Positions 36,018-47,210 of a stretch of DNA of 64,000 nt are shown piece after piece. The notes under the pieces are model-generated. The model saw only the letters and a list, made by a program, of their open reading frames with translations, was not told the DNA's origin and ran no database searches. The position numbers and the translations under genes are program-made. Within the stretch, counting starts at the first letter, position 1; every line of letters begins with the position of its first letter. This stretch comes from Mya arenaria. Lineage: Eukaryota; Mollusca; Bivalvia; Myida; Myidae. The stretch spans positions 57,225,492 to 57,289,491 of the forward strand of contig NC_069136.1 of NCBI RefSeq assembly GCF_026914265.1, written 5' to 3'.

Positions 36018-36700
36018 AATATATAAATCTGAAATTTGAATGAACATACACTTTTAGATCTTAACAAATTGTTGTTTCGTTCGTACTTACAACATATATT
36101 AAAATAACCAAAAATGTCTGTTATCACTAAGTATTCCTCACAAAGTTCGCTACTGAAATAATGCATTATGGGCTCAGACTCACCGCTTTATAGTGTTTAT
36201 AAGTGAGTAAACAAGGTCAGAAAAACATTGTGTATACAACACAACTTAATGACGACTGTTTTTTCTGGGTTTGATGTTAACGTAATAACTTGCCTATCAC
36301 CGTGTGGTTTCATGTTTTGTCACCCAATCAGACAGCTAGTTTCAGTGATGCGGAAAACTTCGGCCCAGAGTACAACTTTTAAAATCCGGTTAACAAGCGC
36401 GCGGACAGCTTCCTTTTTAAGTACATCTTATAAAGTATGTTCAAACTTAATTGAACCTGCAATATTTTGAGCTAGTGTTCGATTTACAATCGTTATGAGA
36501 TCTACATATATTCTGGCGTATATTTAATTATAGTAACATTATGATGTAACAACACGTTTGCAAGGTAAACATGAAATGGGGAAGTTGGGATTCTATTTCC
36601 TTCAATGAATTGCGTACCACAGGTGGCAGTTTCGTGACATTGGAATCCCTTTTGAAACAAGACATAAACTAATTGTATGTATGATTTTAATCGTTAAGAG

Positions 36701-37212
36701 AACATGGTCTCACCAACAATGGGTCAATTGTTAACATGGTCTCACCAACAATAGGCCAATTGTTAACATGGTCTCACCAACAATGGCCCAATTGTTAACA
36801 TGGTCTCACCAACAATGGCCCAATTGTTAACATGGCCTCACCAACAATGGCCCAATTGTTAACATGGTCTCACCAATAATGGCCCAATTGTTAACATGGT
36901 CTCACCAACAATAGGCCAATTGTTAACATGGTCTCACCAACAATAGGCCAATTGTTAACATGGTCTCACCAACAATGGCCCAATTGTTAACATGGTCTCA
37001 CCAACAATGGCCCAATTGTTAACATGGTCTCACCAACAATAGGCCAATTGTTAACATGGTCCCACCAACAATGGGCCAATTGTTAACATGGTCTCACCAA
37101 CAATGGGCCAATTGTTAACATGGTCTCACCAACAATGGGCCAATTGTTAACATGGTCCCACCAACAATGGGTCAATTGTTAACATGGTCCCACCAACAAT
37201 GGGCCAATTGTT
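36701..37212. repeat. 32-bp minisatellite, exactly 16 copies
   Basis: The unit AACATGGTCTCACCAACAAT plus GGGCCAATTGTT repeats with a fixed 32-bp period for 512 bp. Variation is confined to a few positions (GGTCT/GGTCC, GGGCC/AGGCC/GGCCC). There are no unique spacers, so it is not a CRISPR array. CCAATTG may pair with neighbouring CAATTG, as each unit has a short palindrome. Confidence 0.95.
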
Positions 37213-37567
37213 AAGAACTTGTTGTTGACTTCATTGTTGTTAAGAATTGTGGTTTACTCTGCTGCTCTGGATTAATTTCATTAAACAAACACATAATCCA
37301 ATATTGCACCTACAAAGGTTAACAATTATGGTGTTAACAACGTTGTTTACGTGAACACAGTCCTGAACAATCGGTCTTAGTAACCTAGTAGTTCGGGACT
37401 TATTCACACCAGCTCATTAATACTATTAAGTTCATCTTATAAAAGGGTTCGCTTTCGCAATGCAACTGTCGTTTACCTGTGAGATAGAAGTCCCTTCATT
37501 GCTTCCACGGATAGCTCTATATTTTGACCAGTGTAAAGCAGTGGTTTGTTAACAACAACATTTTGCA

Positions 37568-38027
37568 TTAAAGGGACTAGACACAAGATGGTGCCGAAAT
37601 CGGCAAATGAAGTATTTTTACAAAGCAAGCCTAGAAATGTAAATACCAGCTAGTATGAGGCCGATAATACATCATTTTACATAATTTAAAGAACATTTTG
37701 TCGCTGTCTCAGCTGAGTTTACCCGTTTAAAAATAGCGCTTAATGTTTTCCCAGTTTATAGTGTATAAATTCAGCATGTGGAAGTCACGTTATGAGTACA
37801 GATACATATACCGACGCTTTTTTAAATTTACGTGGTAGACAAACCCAGTAAATTTCCAGTTGGAAATCTACGCAAAAACTGCAAAAGAAACATGTGTCGT
37901 AAGCGAAGTGATACACCAGTAAGTTAGATTCAAAGCGTTGTACACGACGATATCATTTATATGTAAGGTTTTAACAATTTTCTTTTTTTTTGTTGCAAGT
38001 TTATCATCTGGTGTCTAGTCCCTTTAA
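37568..38027. mobile_element. TIR element family E, 460 bp
   Basis: Perfect 17-bp ends TTAAAGGGACTAGACAC and its inverse GTGTCTAGTCCCTTTAA, with the match continuing imperfectly into ACAAGATG/ATCATCTGGT. Noncoding interior. A solitary end of the same family occurs at 46616-46650. Confidence 0.8.
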
Positions 38028-38106
38028 GGGGTGAACTAAATCAGTGTTATCTAAGGTTTATCATTTCTCGGTAAAGCTATTTTGATGAGTGTGTGGTCTT
38101 TTTGAG

Positions 38107-38642
38107 GTGTTTGTATTTATGTATGGGGTATTTGTATTTATGTATGGGGTTTTTGTATTTATGTATGGGGTGTTTGTATTTATGTATGGGGTGTTTGTAT
38201 TAATGTATGGGGTGTTTGTATTTAAGTATGGGGTGTTTGTATTAATGTATGGGTGTTTGTATTTAAGTATGGGGTGTTTGTATTAATGTATGGGGTGTTT
38301 GTATTAATGTATGGGGTGTTTGCATTTAAGTATTGGGTGTTTGTATTAATGTATGGGGTGTTTGTATTTATGTATGGGGTGTTTGTATTTATGTATGGGG
38401 TGTTTGTATTAATGTATGGGGTGTTTGTATTTATGTATTAGGTGTTTGTATTTATGTATGGGGTGTTTGTATTAATGTATGGGGTGTTTGTATTTATGTA
38501 TGAGGTATTTGTATTTATGTATGGGGTTGGGGTGTTTGTATTTATGTATGGGGTGTTTGTATTTATGTATGGGGTGTTTGTATTAATGTATGGGGTGTTT
38601 GTATTAATGTATGGGGTGTTTGTATTTATGTATGGGGTGTTT
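38107..38642. repeat. 21-bp minisatellite
   Basis: The unit TGTTTGTATTTATGTATGGGG repeats about 25 times with a T/A alternation (TATTTATG/TATTAATG). A missing G near 38252 and an extra GGGGTT near 38525 shift the frame. The plus frames encode runs of MYGVFVF, 65-108 codons long. They break at each length change and lack coding context, so I treat them as repeat translation. Confidence 0.93.
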
Positions 38643-39022
38643 ATACGTCTTATGTCTATAAAGCATACACTTCAATCCATTTTAGCATATGCGCATCTTT
38701 TTAAACATGCTATTATGCTTCGTGTATATCTTTTCATGTGTGTATTTGTCAAAAACTTAATCGAATGAATAATGTCTTAATTTGTCATATGTACAATGTG
38801 ATCTGGACCGGTGGCCTTACATCGCGAAGAAATTCAGTTGATTTGTGTTGTGTCCACTTGCTCATTTTTAATTTGCTCCTTGTCTTGTGCCAATGTTTAT
38901 ATATTCCATCAACTGGGCATATCCCTGTCGTGTTCATAATATTATATTAACACCTCAACTTCCATTCCTTAAATGAACTGCCTTTCGGCAATTGCGTTTA
39001 TGAATCGACGAAGCACGTTCTT
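38643..39022. other. Noncoding spacer
   Basis: No gene supported. Confidence 0.35.
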
Positions 39023-39059
39023 TATGGAGGCTATTCGTTGCCAAAAGTCCAGACGTGTA
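39023..39059 (+). repeat. Left arm of a 37-bp perfect inverted repeat
   Basis: The 37 bases beginning TATGGAGGCTATTCGTTG are found, perfectly inverted, at 41848-41884. The arms are 2.8 kb apart. Sequence outside and inside the arms does not continue the match. Confidence 0.85.
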
Positions 39060-40794
39060 ATTCCCACAATGTGCTTCTTAATCGTACTAAATATCTCTTA
39101 CATTTGTCAATGTAAACGTGCTATTTGTTGTTTCTATTCGTCAGTTGTCCCGTATTGATTTGTCATTTGTCATTATAGTAGTCAAAATGTATATTTGTCA
39201 GATCGACCCTGTATAAACTCACTAAAACATAGATCGTATAACTTGCCTTTAACAATATGATGATGTAATTTAGAAAGCCGAATCATGCATATGTAAAACT
39301 GCAATCCTACAGTCGACACTCGCATTCGTAAAATGAACATTTGCTGTCCAACAAGTCCAGGTTTACAAAAGTCAATTGACAAGTTCAGAATTACAAGGAT
39401 AGACGATTTCGCCTATACCTTATATGGTAAATGTCACCGAAAGAAACGAAGGTGAATGGGCGGAGCTAACGAATCAGATTTTATTTGGTTTATTTCCGTC
39501 GAATCTAGCAAGGGAGATAACATCTTCGCCTACCTCCTGTAAATTCCCGGTTGTAAGTCCGAGTACTCTCTCTTTATTTCACAATAAAAACTAAAATTAA
39601 CTTCATCTTTTATTTTATTTTGATGATCAATGTTCCTAAATGGGTTTTAAATCACCATATTATTTAGTCAATTGCAATTTGGTGTATCTGAGCTGGGCTC
39701 ACGGACCCAGATTTATACTGCCACTGTCAGTTTTTTTTACTTATATACCCAAGCAGGCAAAAATTGTTCATTTATTTTATTTACAAGTGGACCATGGGCG
39801 GGTCGTTCAGTAGGGGGGGGGGGGTGCTGTAGGACCTATGTCCCCCCCCCCCAGTTGGCCCGCAAGTAAACTTAAAGGTTATTTTTTTGTCAATATTTCT
39901 CAGAAAAAAAGTACTTAATTACGCCATAATGCACCAATTCAGACTAAAAATATTTGATACATTCTATGGGAGTACCCCTTAACCCCACTTCCCACATTTT
40001 AAACATATTAATGTCATGCCCACCCGAGGGATCATGTCCAAAAAGTTGTGCCCTTAAGTAACGCCCCTCTAACGCAAGTCCCTGTTCAAAACCTGCTCCA
40101 GCAAACCCACGAAACTTTTGATGGACATCATAATGATATCCACCTAGTTTTGTCTTATGTTATACATTTACTATCTTAATAAGCATGTATGGTGTAAACG
40201 TGTAATTTCAATACATCATTGAAACAAAATATCCATGTGGATGGAAGAACAGCCCTCCAACCCACTTGTGTCCCCCAGTTATGAATTACGGGATCTGCCA
40301 CTGTGAACCATAACAATCAAGTGGGGGATTTCAACAACATGAAAAAATAGATATCGTGAGTCTTAGATTAGAAAAACAAACGCACGATTTTTCCCCTCCA
40401 AAAGGACTAGGTCCGCTTCACCTAAATGTGAAAAAAGCCCTGACTGTTGAGTGTGGGTGGGGTATAAAAGCTAGCAGCAAGTAATAATTGTTTATTAGCA
40501 ATAAATTGACTTCATCATTAAAATACTTAATTGATTACCTATAAAATAATATTCGTTACAGTATAATGTACGAGTTATATGAAGTTGTAATCTTAGTGTA
40601 TTTTATCCATACAGTTCCAGCTACCAGGTAAGAAACCTCTGGGGCATCTTAGTGAATAATTTCCACTTAATGAAAATTTAGATTTTTTTTCTTCGTAAAT
40701 GTTAAATTATCTAATATTATTTGCAATCTTAAACATTGCAAAAAGGCAAGAAAGTGTCCTCTAATGGTTGAATTTAAAATAGTGTTTATAGTAA
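39060..40794. other. Noncoding; G/C homopolymer-bearing dispersed scrap near 39780-40080
   Basis: Includes runs of ten or more G at 39814 and C at 39842, with AGTTGGCCCGCAAGTAA. Similar in style to 29.8 kb. No gene is supportable. Confidence 0.35.
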
Positions 40795-41144
40795 TTTAAA
40801 GCTGCACTCTCACAGATTGACAGTTTTGACAACCATTTTTTGTCCCAGACTCGGCTGATTTTGGCAGCAATGCTTTCTATACAAATAATAAGATTACTCA
40901 CAATAAAACAGATCTAAATTGTTTGGAAAACTGCCGACATTTTTCATTTTTCTTAAAACGTTACTGTACGTAGTATCACTTTTAGCCATAAAACATCAAT
41001 TTGCGAACGTAAAACTGAAAAACTGTATCTGATCTTTTGTCAGCAGTCTTATACCACTGGTATCAAGACATTTACGCAAAAATTGGCTAATTCCAAAACA
41101 AAAAATAAAAATAGTTGTCAATCTGTGAGAGTGCAGCTTTAAAA
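40795..41144 (+). mobile_element. TIR element family A, intact 350-bp copy
   Basis: Terminal inverted repeats of about 28 bp: TTTAAAGCTGCACTCTCACAGATTG... against ...CAATCTGTGAGAGTGCAGCTTTAAA. The interior has no ORF. It is the reference copy for the degraded relatives at 1345-1560 and 25795-26056. A nonautonomous DNA transposon (MITE) is the likely class; the superfamily is uncertain. Confidence 0.85.
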
Positions 41145-41479
41145 GAAAAATAAGACAATGGGACTTTTCATTTTTGAAGTATAATTTAATGCTAATGACT
41201 TACATTTTGTTGTGTTTGAGTCAAGTATCATTTAAATTTTTGCATACATCTCATTTCATGTCATATCATATATTATTTTATTCGACATGAAATAATTTAT
41301 AATCCATCCTGTTTCCAAATCATAGTCCATAGTGTCATAATATAGATGATTCGTAATGTCCATAATAAGGTTCGCAATGTCCATGGTCCAAAGTATCCAT
41401 AATTGGTTTAAATAGAGCCGAGTGATAGCGGAAATTTCCGAAAGACGTAAGGAGGAGTTAAGACATGGTTAAGGCGGAG
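41145..41479. other. Noncoding spacer
   Basis: Contains a duplicated GGAGTTAAGACATGGTTAAG motif at 41453-41500. No gene. Confidence 0.4.
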
Positions 41480-41779
41480 TTAAGACATGGTTAAGGCGGA
41501 GTTATCTATAAATAAAACTAAATTCATCTCGTAAACATGTTCAACTGCGAATGAAAAGTTACCACCATACAATGTATTTTGTAGAACTACGAACTGAAAT
41601 CTGTCTTCTACACACCGCAATGTAAAACCCGGCATGTGACTTTCACAGAATGACGTGTGTTTAACATACACAACTTTATAAACACGACTGAATCGTCTGA
41701 TGAATAGATGCAACGAGAATAAAACTCCAATCGGTACAATGAAAAATGAAAATGTGCAGTGTAAAATGTAAACATACAA
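41480..41779 (-). CDS. Unrecognised 99-codon ORF, doubtful
   Basis: A minus-strand ORF with a hydrophobic N-terminus (YILHCTFSFFIVPIGVLFSL) that could be a signal anchor, then Cys-containing sequence (FCESHMPGF, LRCVEDRFQF). No family is recognised and no splice site or poly(A) signal supports it. It lies within the interval bracketed by the 37-bp inverted repeat. Given the number of chance ORFs in this window I consider it weak. Confidence 0.2.
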   Translation of the reverse strand: MYVYILHCTFSFFIVPIGVLFSLHLFIRRFSRVYKVVYVKHTSFCESHMPGFTLRCVEDRFQFVVLQNTLYGGNFSFAVEHVYEMNLVLFIDNSALTMS

Positions 41780-41847
41780 CCGATGAGTTGGCGGTTGTAA
41801 AATGTAAATTGTTAAATCATCAATGATACAAACCTAGAATACACACA

Positions 41848-41884
41848 TACACGTCTGGACTTTTGGCAACGAATAGCCTCCATA
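41848..41884 (-). repeat. Right arm of the 37-bp perfect inverted repeat
   Basis: Exact inverse of 39023-39059. Perfect identity over 37 bp suggests a recent event: transposon ends, an inverted gene fragment or a small duplication. Confidence 0.85.
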
Positions 41885-42179
41885 GTTCTTAAGGTCTTAT
41901 ATTGACAACTGTTTTTGTCCTTTGTTAAAACAGGGTCGTACCGGGCAATCAAAATGGCAAATCCTTAAACTTCAAGATCAGAAATAAAACATACTCCTAA
42001 CCTGTTCCTGGTTAGAGTTTGTAGCTATTATAAAATTCATTTATCACTTACGAAGTGAAAATCGCAAATTAAAAGTAGATAACCAGTTGTGTACATATGT
42101 TTATAGATAACTCGCAACACAAAATTGATCTAGTTAACCAATTATAAGGTTAACTTACTAACTTGAATTCGCAATCATA

Positions 42180-42265
42180 AATCTAAAGCACTTCTTTGTG
42201 CTGCGTACTTGATTTTGTTGGTATGTAAGCATGCTTCGTCATGAACGAAAGGCGCTTCTGAAATA
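42180..42265. repeat. Left flank of the duplicated segment (sulfotransferase downstream)
   Basis: CTAAAGCACTTCTTTGTGCTGC...TTGTTGGTATGTAAGCATGC...CGTCATGAACG is matched at 63311-63375. This marks the duplication limit or near-limit on this side, downstream of both sulfotransferase copies. Confidence 0.85.
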
Positions 42266-43270
42266 CGGCCAACACCGTATGAACGGCCAACACTGTATGA
42301 ACTGCCAACACTGTATGAACTGCCAATACTGTATGAACGGCCAACACTGTATGAACGGCCAACACTGTATGAACTGCCAACACTGTATAAACGGCCAGCA
42401 CTGAATGAACTGCCAACACAGTATGAACTGCCAACACTGTATGAACTGCCAACACTGTATGAACTGCCCACACTGTATGAACTGCCAACACTGTATGAAC
42501 TGCCAACACTGTATGAACTGCCAACACTGTATGAACTGCCAACACTGTATGAACTGCCCACACTGTATGAACTGCCAACACTGTATGAACTGCCAACACT
42601 GTATGAACTGCCAACACTGTATGAACTGCCAACACTGTATGAACTGCCAACACTGTATGAACTGCCAACACTGTATGAACTGCCAACACTGTATGAACTG
42701 CCAACTGTATGAACTGCCAACACTGTATGAACTGCTAACTATATGAACTGCCAACACTGTATGAACTGCCAACACTGTATAAACGTCCAACACTGTATGA
42801 ACTGCCAACACTGTATAAACTGCCAACACTGTATAAACGTCCAACACTGTATGAACTGCCAACACTGTATAAACGTCCAACACTGTATGAACGTCCAACA
42901 CTGTATAAACGTCCAACACTGTATAAACGTCCAACACTGTATGAACTGCCAACTGTTTGAACTGCCAACACTGTATGAACTGCCAACTGTATGAACTGCC
43001 AACACTGTATAAACTGCCAACACTGTATAAACGTCCAACACTGTATAAACGTCCAACACTGTATGAACTGCCAACTGTATGAACTGCCAACACTGTATGA
43101 ACTGCCAACACTGTATGAACTGCCAACACTGTATAAACGTCCAACACTGTATAAACTACCAACACTGTATAAACGTCCAACACTGTATGAACTGCCAACT
43201 GTATGAACTGCCAACACTGTATGAACTGCCAACACTGTATGAACTGCCCACACTGTATGAACTGCCAACG
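42266..43270. repeat. 18-bp minisatellite, about 55 copies
   Basis: The unit AACTGCCAACACTGTATG has variants AACGTCC... and AACGGCC..., and occasional 15-bp units lacking CAC. All units are multiples of three, so frames stay open on both strands: minus 410 codons (WQFIQC/VHTVLA/GSSYSV), plus 113 codons (MNCQHC). These are repeat translations. The homologous site in the duplicate at 63380-63400 contains only about one unit, so the array arose by expansion after duplication. Confidence 0.93.
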
Positions 43271-43357
43271 AAGTGAATACAAAAATACAAACCAGGAACG
43301 AAAATTGGAACAAAAACAGGAAAATAACGTAACCGTAACCCTGTCATATTCAAAACA

Positions 43358-43363
43358 TTTATT
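43358..43363 (-). terminator. Candidate polyadenylation signal of the sulfotransferase gene
   Basis: An AATAAA on the minus strand lies about 210 bp beyond the stop codon at 43573. It is a plausible 3' end signal, without cDNA support. Confidence 0.35.
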
Positions 43364-43572
43364 GTTAGAATCTTTTAAAAAACAAAAAAGCATTGCAAAA
43401 ACACAGATTTCCAACGACAAAACAACCAAATGAAAAAATAAATCAACCAAAATCAACAAAACTGGCCACAAACTGCATATTAAATGTTAACCATAATTCA
43501 TTTTAATCATATACAATGCGCTCGATTTAAAAACTGGTTACATAATATAAATAAATATATTTTGATGTGATC

Positions 43573-44715
43573 TTAAAGTCCGTCCAAATAATGGTGATCA
43601 ACTATCAATGTATTTCTGTCGAATAGTTCTTTCGGTTTGTCGTCATAACCGAACAATGTACAATCTTTCAATAAATACTCTCTCAGTTGACGCATGACTG
43701 TTAGTGGAATGGTCTGATATGCTTGAATATATGCCTCTGTACGCTGATTCTTGATGGCTGATATATCTTTCCTGTTTCCAAGTTCGTTTATTACTGCATC
43801 CATGTACCTTTCTTCGGTCAAGGTCGATATTTCACTTTTCGAAAATGGAAATCTGCTTAGTTTTGAGATATACCCTCTAATTTGCAGGTTACACCAAATT
43901 CGAACTGACATATTGTAAATTGGGAAGTTTTTTAATTTACTACTTCCTTTTGCGCGAAATAATCTGAAAATTATCTTTCGCGCAGTATCGATGGCTGATT
44001 CCTGTTCAAAGTCACTAAAATTGATATTGATGTCGGGGAACTCATTCGTCCATTTATTTATTAAGTATGTGGAGTCATCTACAATGGTTTCCAGATGACC
44101 AATGAATGAGTAGGGTATGGCGCATGCGTCGCAAATCTCATTCATTGGTTTAAAATGTATGTCGATAGTTTCGTTGTCTTTATGAAGTTGTAGAATATAT
44201 TGCACAAACTCCCGAAAAGTGATATCGTATTCGAAATCCTTGCTACTATTTCTTATAGTTTTTCCAACTTTGCCCCAGTTTTGTACCCACCTGTTTCCCG
44301 TAGGTGTGTACAACTTATCGACATACCCTGAATAAAGTCGCGCGTAAGGATTCCTAACAAACATAAATGCTGTAGTTAAATTGAATTCCGATGCGTTATC
44401 CATATCATTCAGAGTTGTATAGTCCTTTGTTCGATTTAGTACTCTTTCTACACCCTTTAATGCGTTTCGTTCAAATGGCCATGAATATGTTCCATTCGTT
44501 CCGACATTCATCAATAGCCATTTCCAAAACGTTGATGAAACTTTAGGTATAGGGCAGAATAGAATATTATGTCCTTTTTCAATGAATTCCCGTCCTTTCA
44601 TATTTCCAACTAAATACTTGTTGTTTTGAGGGCTTCCCATGTTCTTGCACTCTTGCTCAACACGTAAGCGACGAATTGCATTTATTTTTTCCACAGCAAA
44701 GGCACTTGTTTGTTT
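43573..44715 (-). CDS. Carbohydrate sulfotransferase (HNK-1/CHST family), catalytic exon
   Basis: Terminal exon of a Golgi type II sulfotransferase that transfers sulfate from PAPS to a glycan. The 5'-phosphosulfate-binding loop reads CPIPKVSSTFWKWLL (about residues 54-68 of this exon). The 3'-phosphate-binding motif is FVRNPYARLYSGYVDKL (about residue 120), followed by FKPMNEICDACAIPYSFIGHLE, all hallmarks of the HNK-1 sulfotransferase (Sulfotransfer_2) family. The open frame begins with GTG at 44694, not ATG. Reading seven codons farther reaches the acceptor GTTGTGACAG at 44716, so this is an internal-to-terminal exon. Spliced to 45577-45659 and 47968-48034 it gives 430 residues, normal for the family. 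The acceptor glycan cannot be told from sequence. Confidence 0.9.
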   Translation of the reverse strand, partial: KQTSAFAVEKINAIRRLRVEQECKNMGSPQNNKYLVGNMKGREFIEKGHNILFCPIPKVSSTFWKWLLMNVGTNGTYSWPFERNALKGVERVLNRTKDYTTLNDMDNASEFNLTTAFMFVRNPYARLYSGYVDKLYTPTGNRWVQNWGKVGKTIRNSSKDFEYDITFREFVQYILQLHKDNETIDIHFKPMNEICDACAIPYSFIGHLETIVDDSTYLINKWTNEFPDININFSDFEQESAIDTARKIIFRLFRAKGSSKLKNFPIYNMSVRIWCNLQIRGYISKLSRFPFSKSEISTLTEERYMDAVINELGNRKDISAIKNQRTEAYIQAYQTIPLTVMRQLREYLLKDCTLFGYDDKPKELFDRNTLIVDHHYLDGL

Positions 44716-45576
44716 CTGTCACAACAAAAAAGGGTTAATGAAATAATGATATAATGCACAAACGTTGTCGATTTTCGTTAAATGTACTAGTTAGATTACA
44801 TGACGATTTTTTTTAATGATCAACAGGTGAGGGGAATACGTAGCGAACGAGCCTTTCTTGATCATTAAGGTTTTCCTCCAGGTCATATAACTGACTTATT
44901 ATACCAACTCATTGGCTGACACATGGTCAACGCTAAATCTGATACAGGGAGTGTTTATCGGATGAGTGGCAGTAGTCGGTAAAATTCAAAAGTTGAAATT
45001 CTTCATGATTAAGTGTGGTACTTAATGATTGCCTATCTACATTTTCATTGGATGAAAATAAATTTTGTATTCTAAGCGAAAGTAAGTTCAAAGTTAAAAT
45101 AATAACTTGGTATTTATACTGATGATTGTTATTATTAAAACACATTTACTACTGGCTTAATGCCATTCAGAATAAAATAAAGGATGGTATTTTAGAAACA
45201 CTTATATCACAACACAATTTGTTGCTGCTTAATAAAAAAATAAAGGGTGTTCAACGCCGGTTGTCGAATTCAATTAATTGTATTTGTAAGTCACGTCTTG
45301 AACTTATTGATGATTGTAATTGTTTGTTTTGTATTATTTGTTGTTATCTTCGCGGAGCATATATTTGCACATCAGAACATTTTGTCATCGCCTTAGCGGC
45401 CGATATTGCAACATAAAAACAGGTTGTTCTAGATACTGTTTAAATTTTAGCCTACTAAAGGAAAACACAAGCTATGTGTTCTCTTTTGTTTACATTAAAA
45501 ATATACAAACGATATATTGTGTACTCTAGAAAATTCTGCTTTTGTTCCATTCTATGTTCAAACTGTACTGTCTTAC
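44716..45576 (-). other. Sulfotransferase intron 2
   Basis: Phase-0 intron, donor GTAAGA at 45576, acceptor CAG at 44716. It contains dispersed repeat family C at 44838-45085. Confidence 0.7.
44838..45085 (+). repeat. Dispersed repeat family C, copy 2
   Basis: AGCGAACGAGCCTTTCTTGATCATTAAG, CAGGGAGTGTTTATCGGATGAGTGGCA and GATTAAGTGTGGTACTTAATGATTGCC follow the same order as at 26300-26565. Inserted in the sulfotransferase intron. Confidence 0.7.
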
Positions 45577-45659
45577 CGTTTCCATACTGTTGTCTTCTAT
45601 TGGTTGTGGTTGAAAGTCGAAAGTATTGTGTGACGGCAGTTGAGTTGGTAGTCTTTGTT
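45577..45659 (-). CDS. Sulfotransferase stem-region exon
   Basis: An 83-bp exon with acceptor ATCTGCAG (ending at 45660) and donor GTAAGA. It enters in phase 1 and leaves in phase 0, exactly as the catalytic exon requires. It encodes QRLPTQLPSHNTFDFQPQPI then EDNSMET, a Pro/Gln-rich spacer suited to a Golgi stem. ORFs running through it in both directions are shadows. Supported by splice-site and phase logic, not by homology. Confidence 0.65.
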
Positions 45660-45936
45660 CTGCAGATGAAATGCATATATTTAGGATATAGAAAATCAAA
45701 TTGCGCAAAGAAGGTCATTTATAATACTTTATGATGTTATCTTGCAAAATCTCATCTTAACGTTTCTTATGTTAGTCACAATGGATTGGCAATCTCATTA
45801 AAATCATATCGTGACGTTCACTTCATTTCATAGCGTAACGTCGTGAAGCGTGTATTGGGGATCTGATTTTAATGAGATTGAATGGATTGGCAAAATGCGG
45901 TAGGAGGGTTCTTGGATGAATTCATCTCTGCTTGCT

Positions 45937-46090
45937 TAAAGTGACACTCGTATTTTAAATAAATACAAATACATGTAAAAAAAACCCATAAATTTTGAGT
46001 GATACATCTTTAACTAATTACTAAATAATGCATTAAAGAAAAAACCCAACTTATATTGAAAACTCCTTCAGTAAATTACCAATACAAAAC
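45937..46090 (+). mobile_element. TIR element family B, partial copy 3
   Basis: TTAAAGTGACACTCGTATTTTAAATA..., AATTTTGAGTGATACATCTTTAACTAATTACTAAATAATGCATT match the left part of 30916-31270. The right half is missing or diverged. Confidence 0.6.
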
Positions 46091-46615
46091 GCGGTTTATA
46101 ACGCAAAATATTTTTAACTACGGAGCAGATTTCTTCGGAAGATATTGCAATGTTTGGTGGTTCCAATTTAGGATTCTTGAAACTTATGTCTCTATTGATA
46201 AGAAAATCATTCATTTTGCCAATATGTGTGACATTAATAAAATCGGCAAAATAGTCTTTAAAGCCTTCTGTGCCAAAAGTGTACGCTGTACATCTTTTCT
46301 TAGAAAAAATATATAAATGGCTATTATGTTTTTCTTCTTTTTTTCTGGAAATGTTTGCATTTCATAACATCAAAAATGAAAGCTTGTGGACCTTTAACCC
46401 TTGTATTGGTCACATTTTATAGGTCGCCATCAGCGTAAATCAGCAGTGTTGAGGCCATTATTTCCCCAGGTTACGGCCTCCAAACTCTACCCTATCCGAA
46501 AGTCATGGTCATATCATTGAAATAAAACCAAAATCCACAACTATATCCAGATTTAACAGAGTAATGGCACACGTGTAATTCATTTATTACAACATGTTTA
46601 CTGAAACTCAGCACC

Positions 46616-46650
46616 CTATTAAAGGGACTAGACACCAGATGATACCCTTG
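46616..46650 (+). mobile_element. Solitary end of TIR family E
   Basis: TTAAAGGGACTAGACACCAGATGAT matches the left TIR of 37568-38027; the partner end is not seen, and the sequence passes straight into tandem repeats. Confidence 0.6.
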
Positions 46651-46654
46651 TGCA

Positions 46655-47210
46655 CCTTGGTATCCACATGTTTAAGGTCTCTGACCACATGAGTACCAAG
46701 TTTCATTTAAATGTCCTAAATGTTTGTAAGAGGTATCGCCTAGGTAACGGTCTACAACGTTTCATTTGAATATCTTACACTATGTATGACGTGTCGCTAA
46801 GTTTAAGGTGTGCCATGCAATTTAAATATTGAATGTTTTAATTGTTTGTATGAGGTATCGCCAAGGTAATAGTCTACCAAGTTTCATTTTAATTTGATGA
46901 AGGTTTGTATGAGGTATCGCCAAGGTTAAGGTCTACCAAGTTTCATTTGAATTTGATAAAGGTTTGTATGAGGTATCGCCAAGGTAAAAGTCTACCAAGT
47001 TTCATTTGAATTTGATTAAGGTTTGTATGAGGTATCGCCAAGGTAAAAGTCTACCAAGTGTCATTTGAATTTGATAAAGGTTGGTATGAGGTATCGCCAA
47101 GGTAAAAGTCTACCAAGTTTCATTAGAATTTGATAAAGGTTTGTATGAGGTATCGCCAAGGTCTACCAAGTTCATATATATATCTTAAACGTTTGTATGT
47201 GTTGTCGCTA
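46655..47210. repeat. 60-bp tandem repeat, diverged
   Basis: GTTTGTATGAGGTATCGCCAAGGTAAAAGTCTACCAAGTTTCATTTGAATTTGATAAAG-type units recur about every 60 bp, best kept at 46850-47160 and decaying leftward. Confidence 0.85.

Noticed and set aside
36701..37212. CRISPR array
   Set aside because: Repeat units are contiguous with no unique spacers, and the genome is eukaryotic.
42239..43471. 410-codon minus ORF of WQFIQC/VHTVLA repeats and the plus MNCQHC ORFs
   Set aside because: Units are 18 bp, so frames stay open on both strands by arithmetic. The homologous duplicate lacks the array.
44692..44694. GTG start for the sulfotransferase
   Set aside because: Eukaryotic GTG starts are exceptional; an acceptor seven codons upstream and in-phase upstream exons explain the open frame better.
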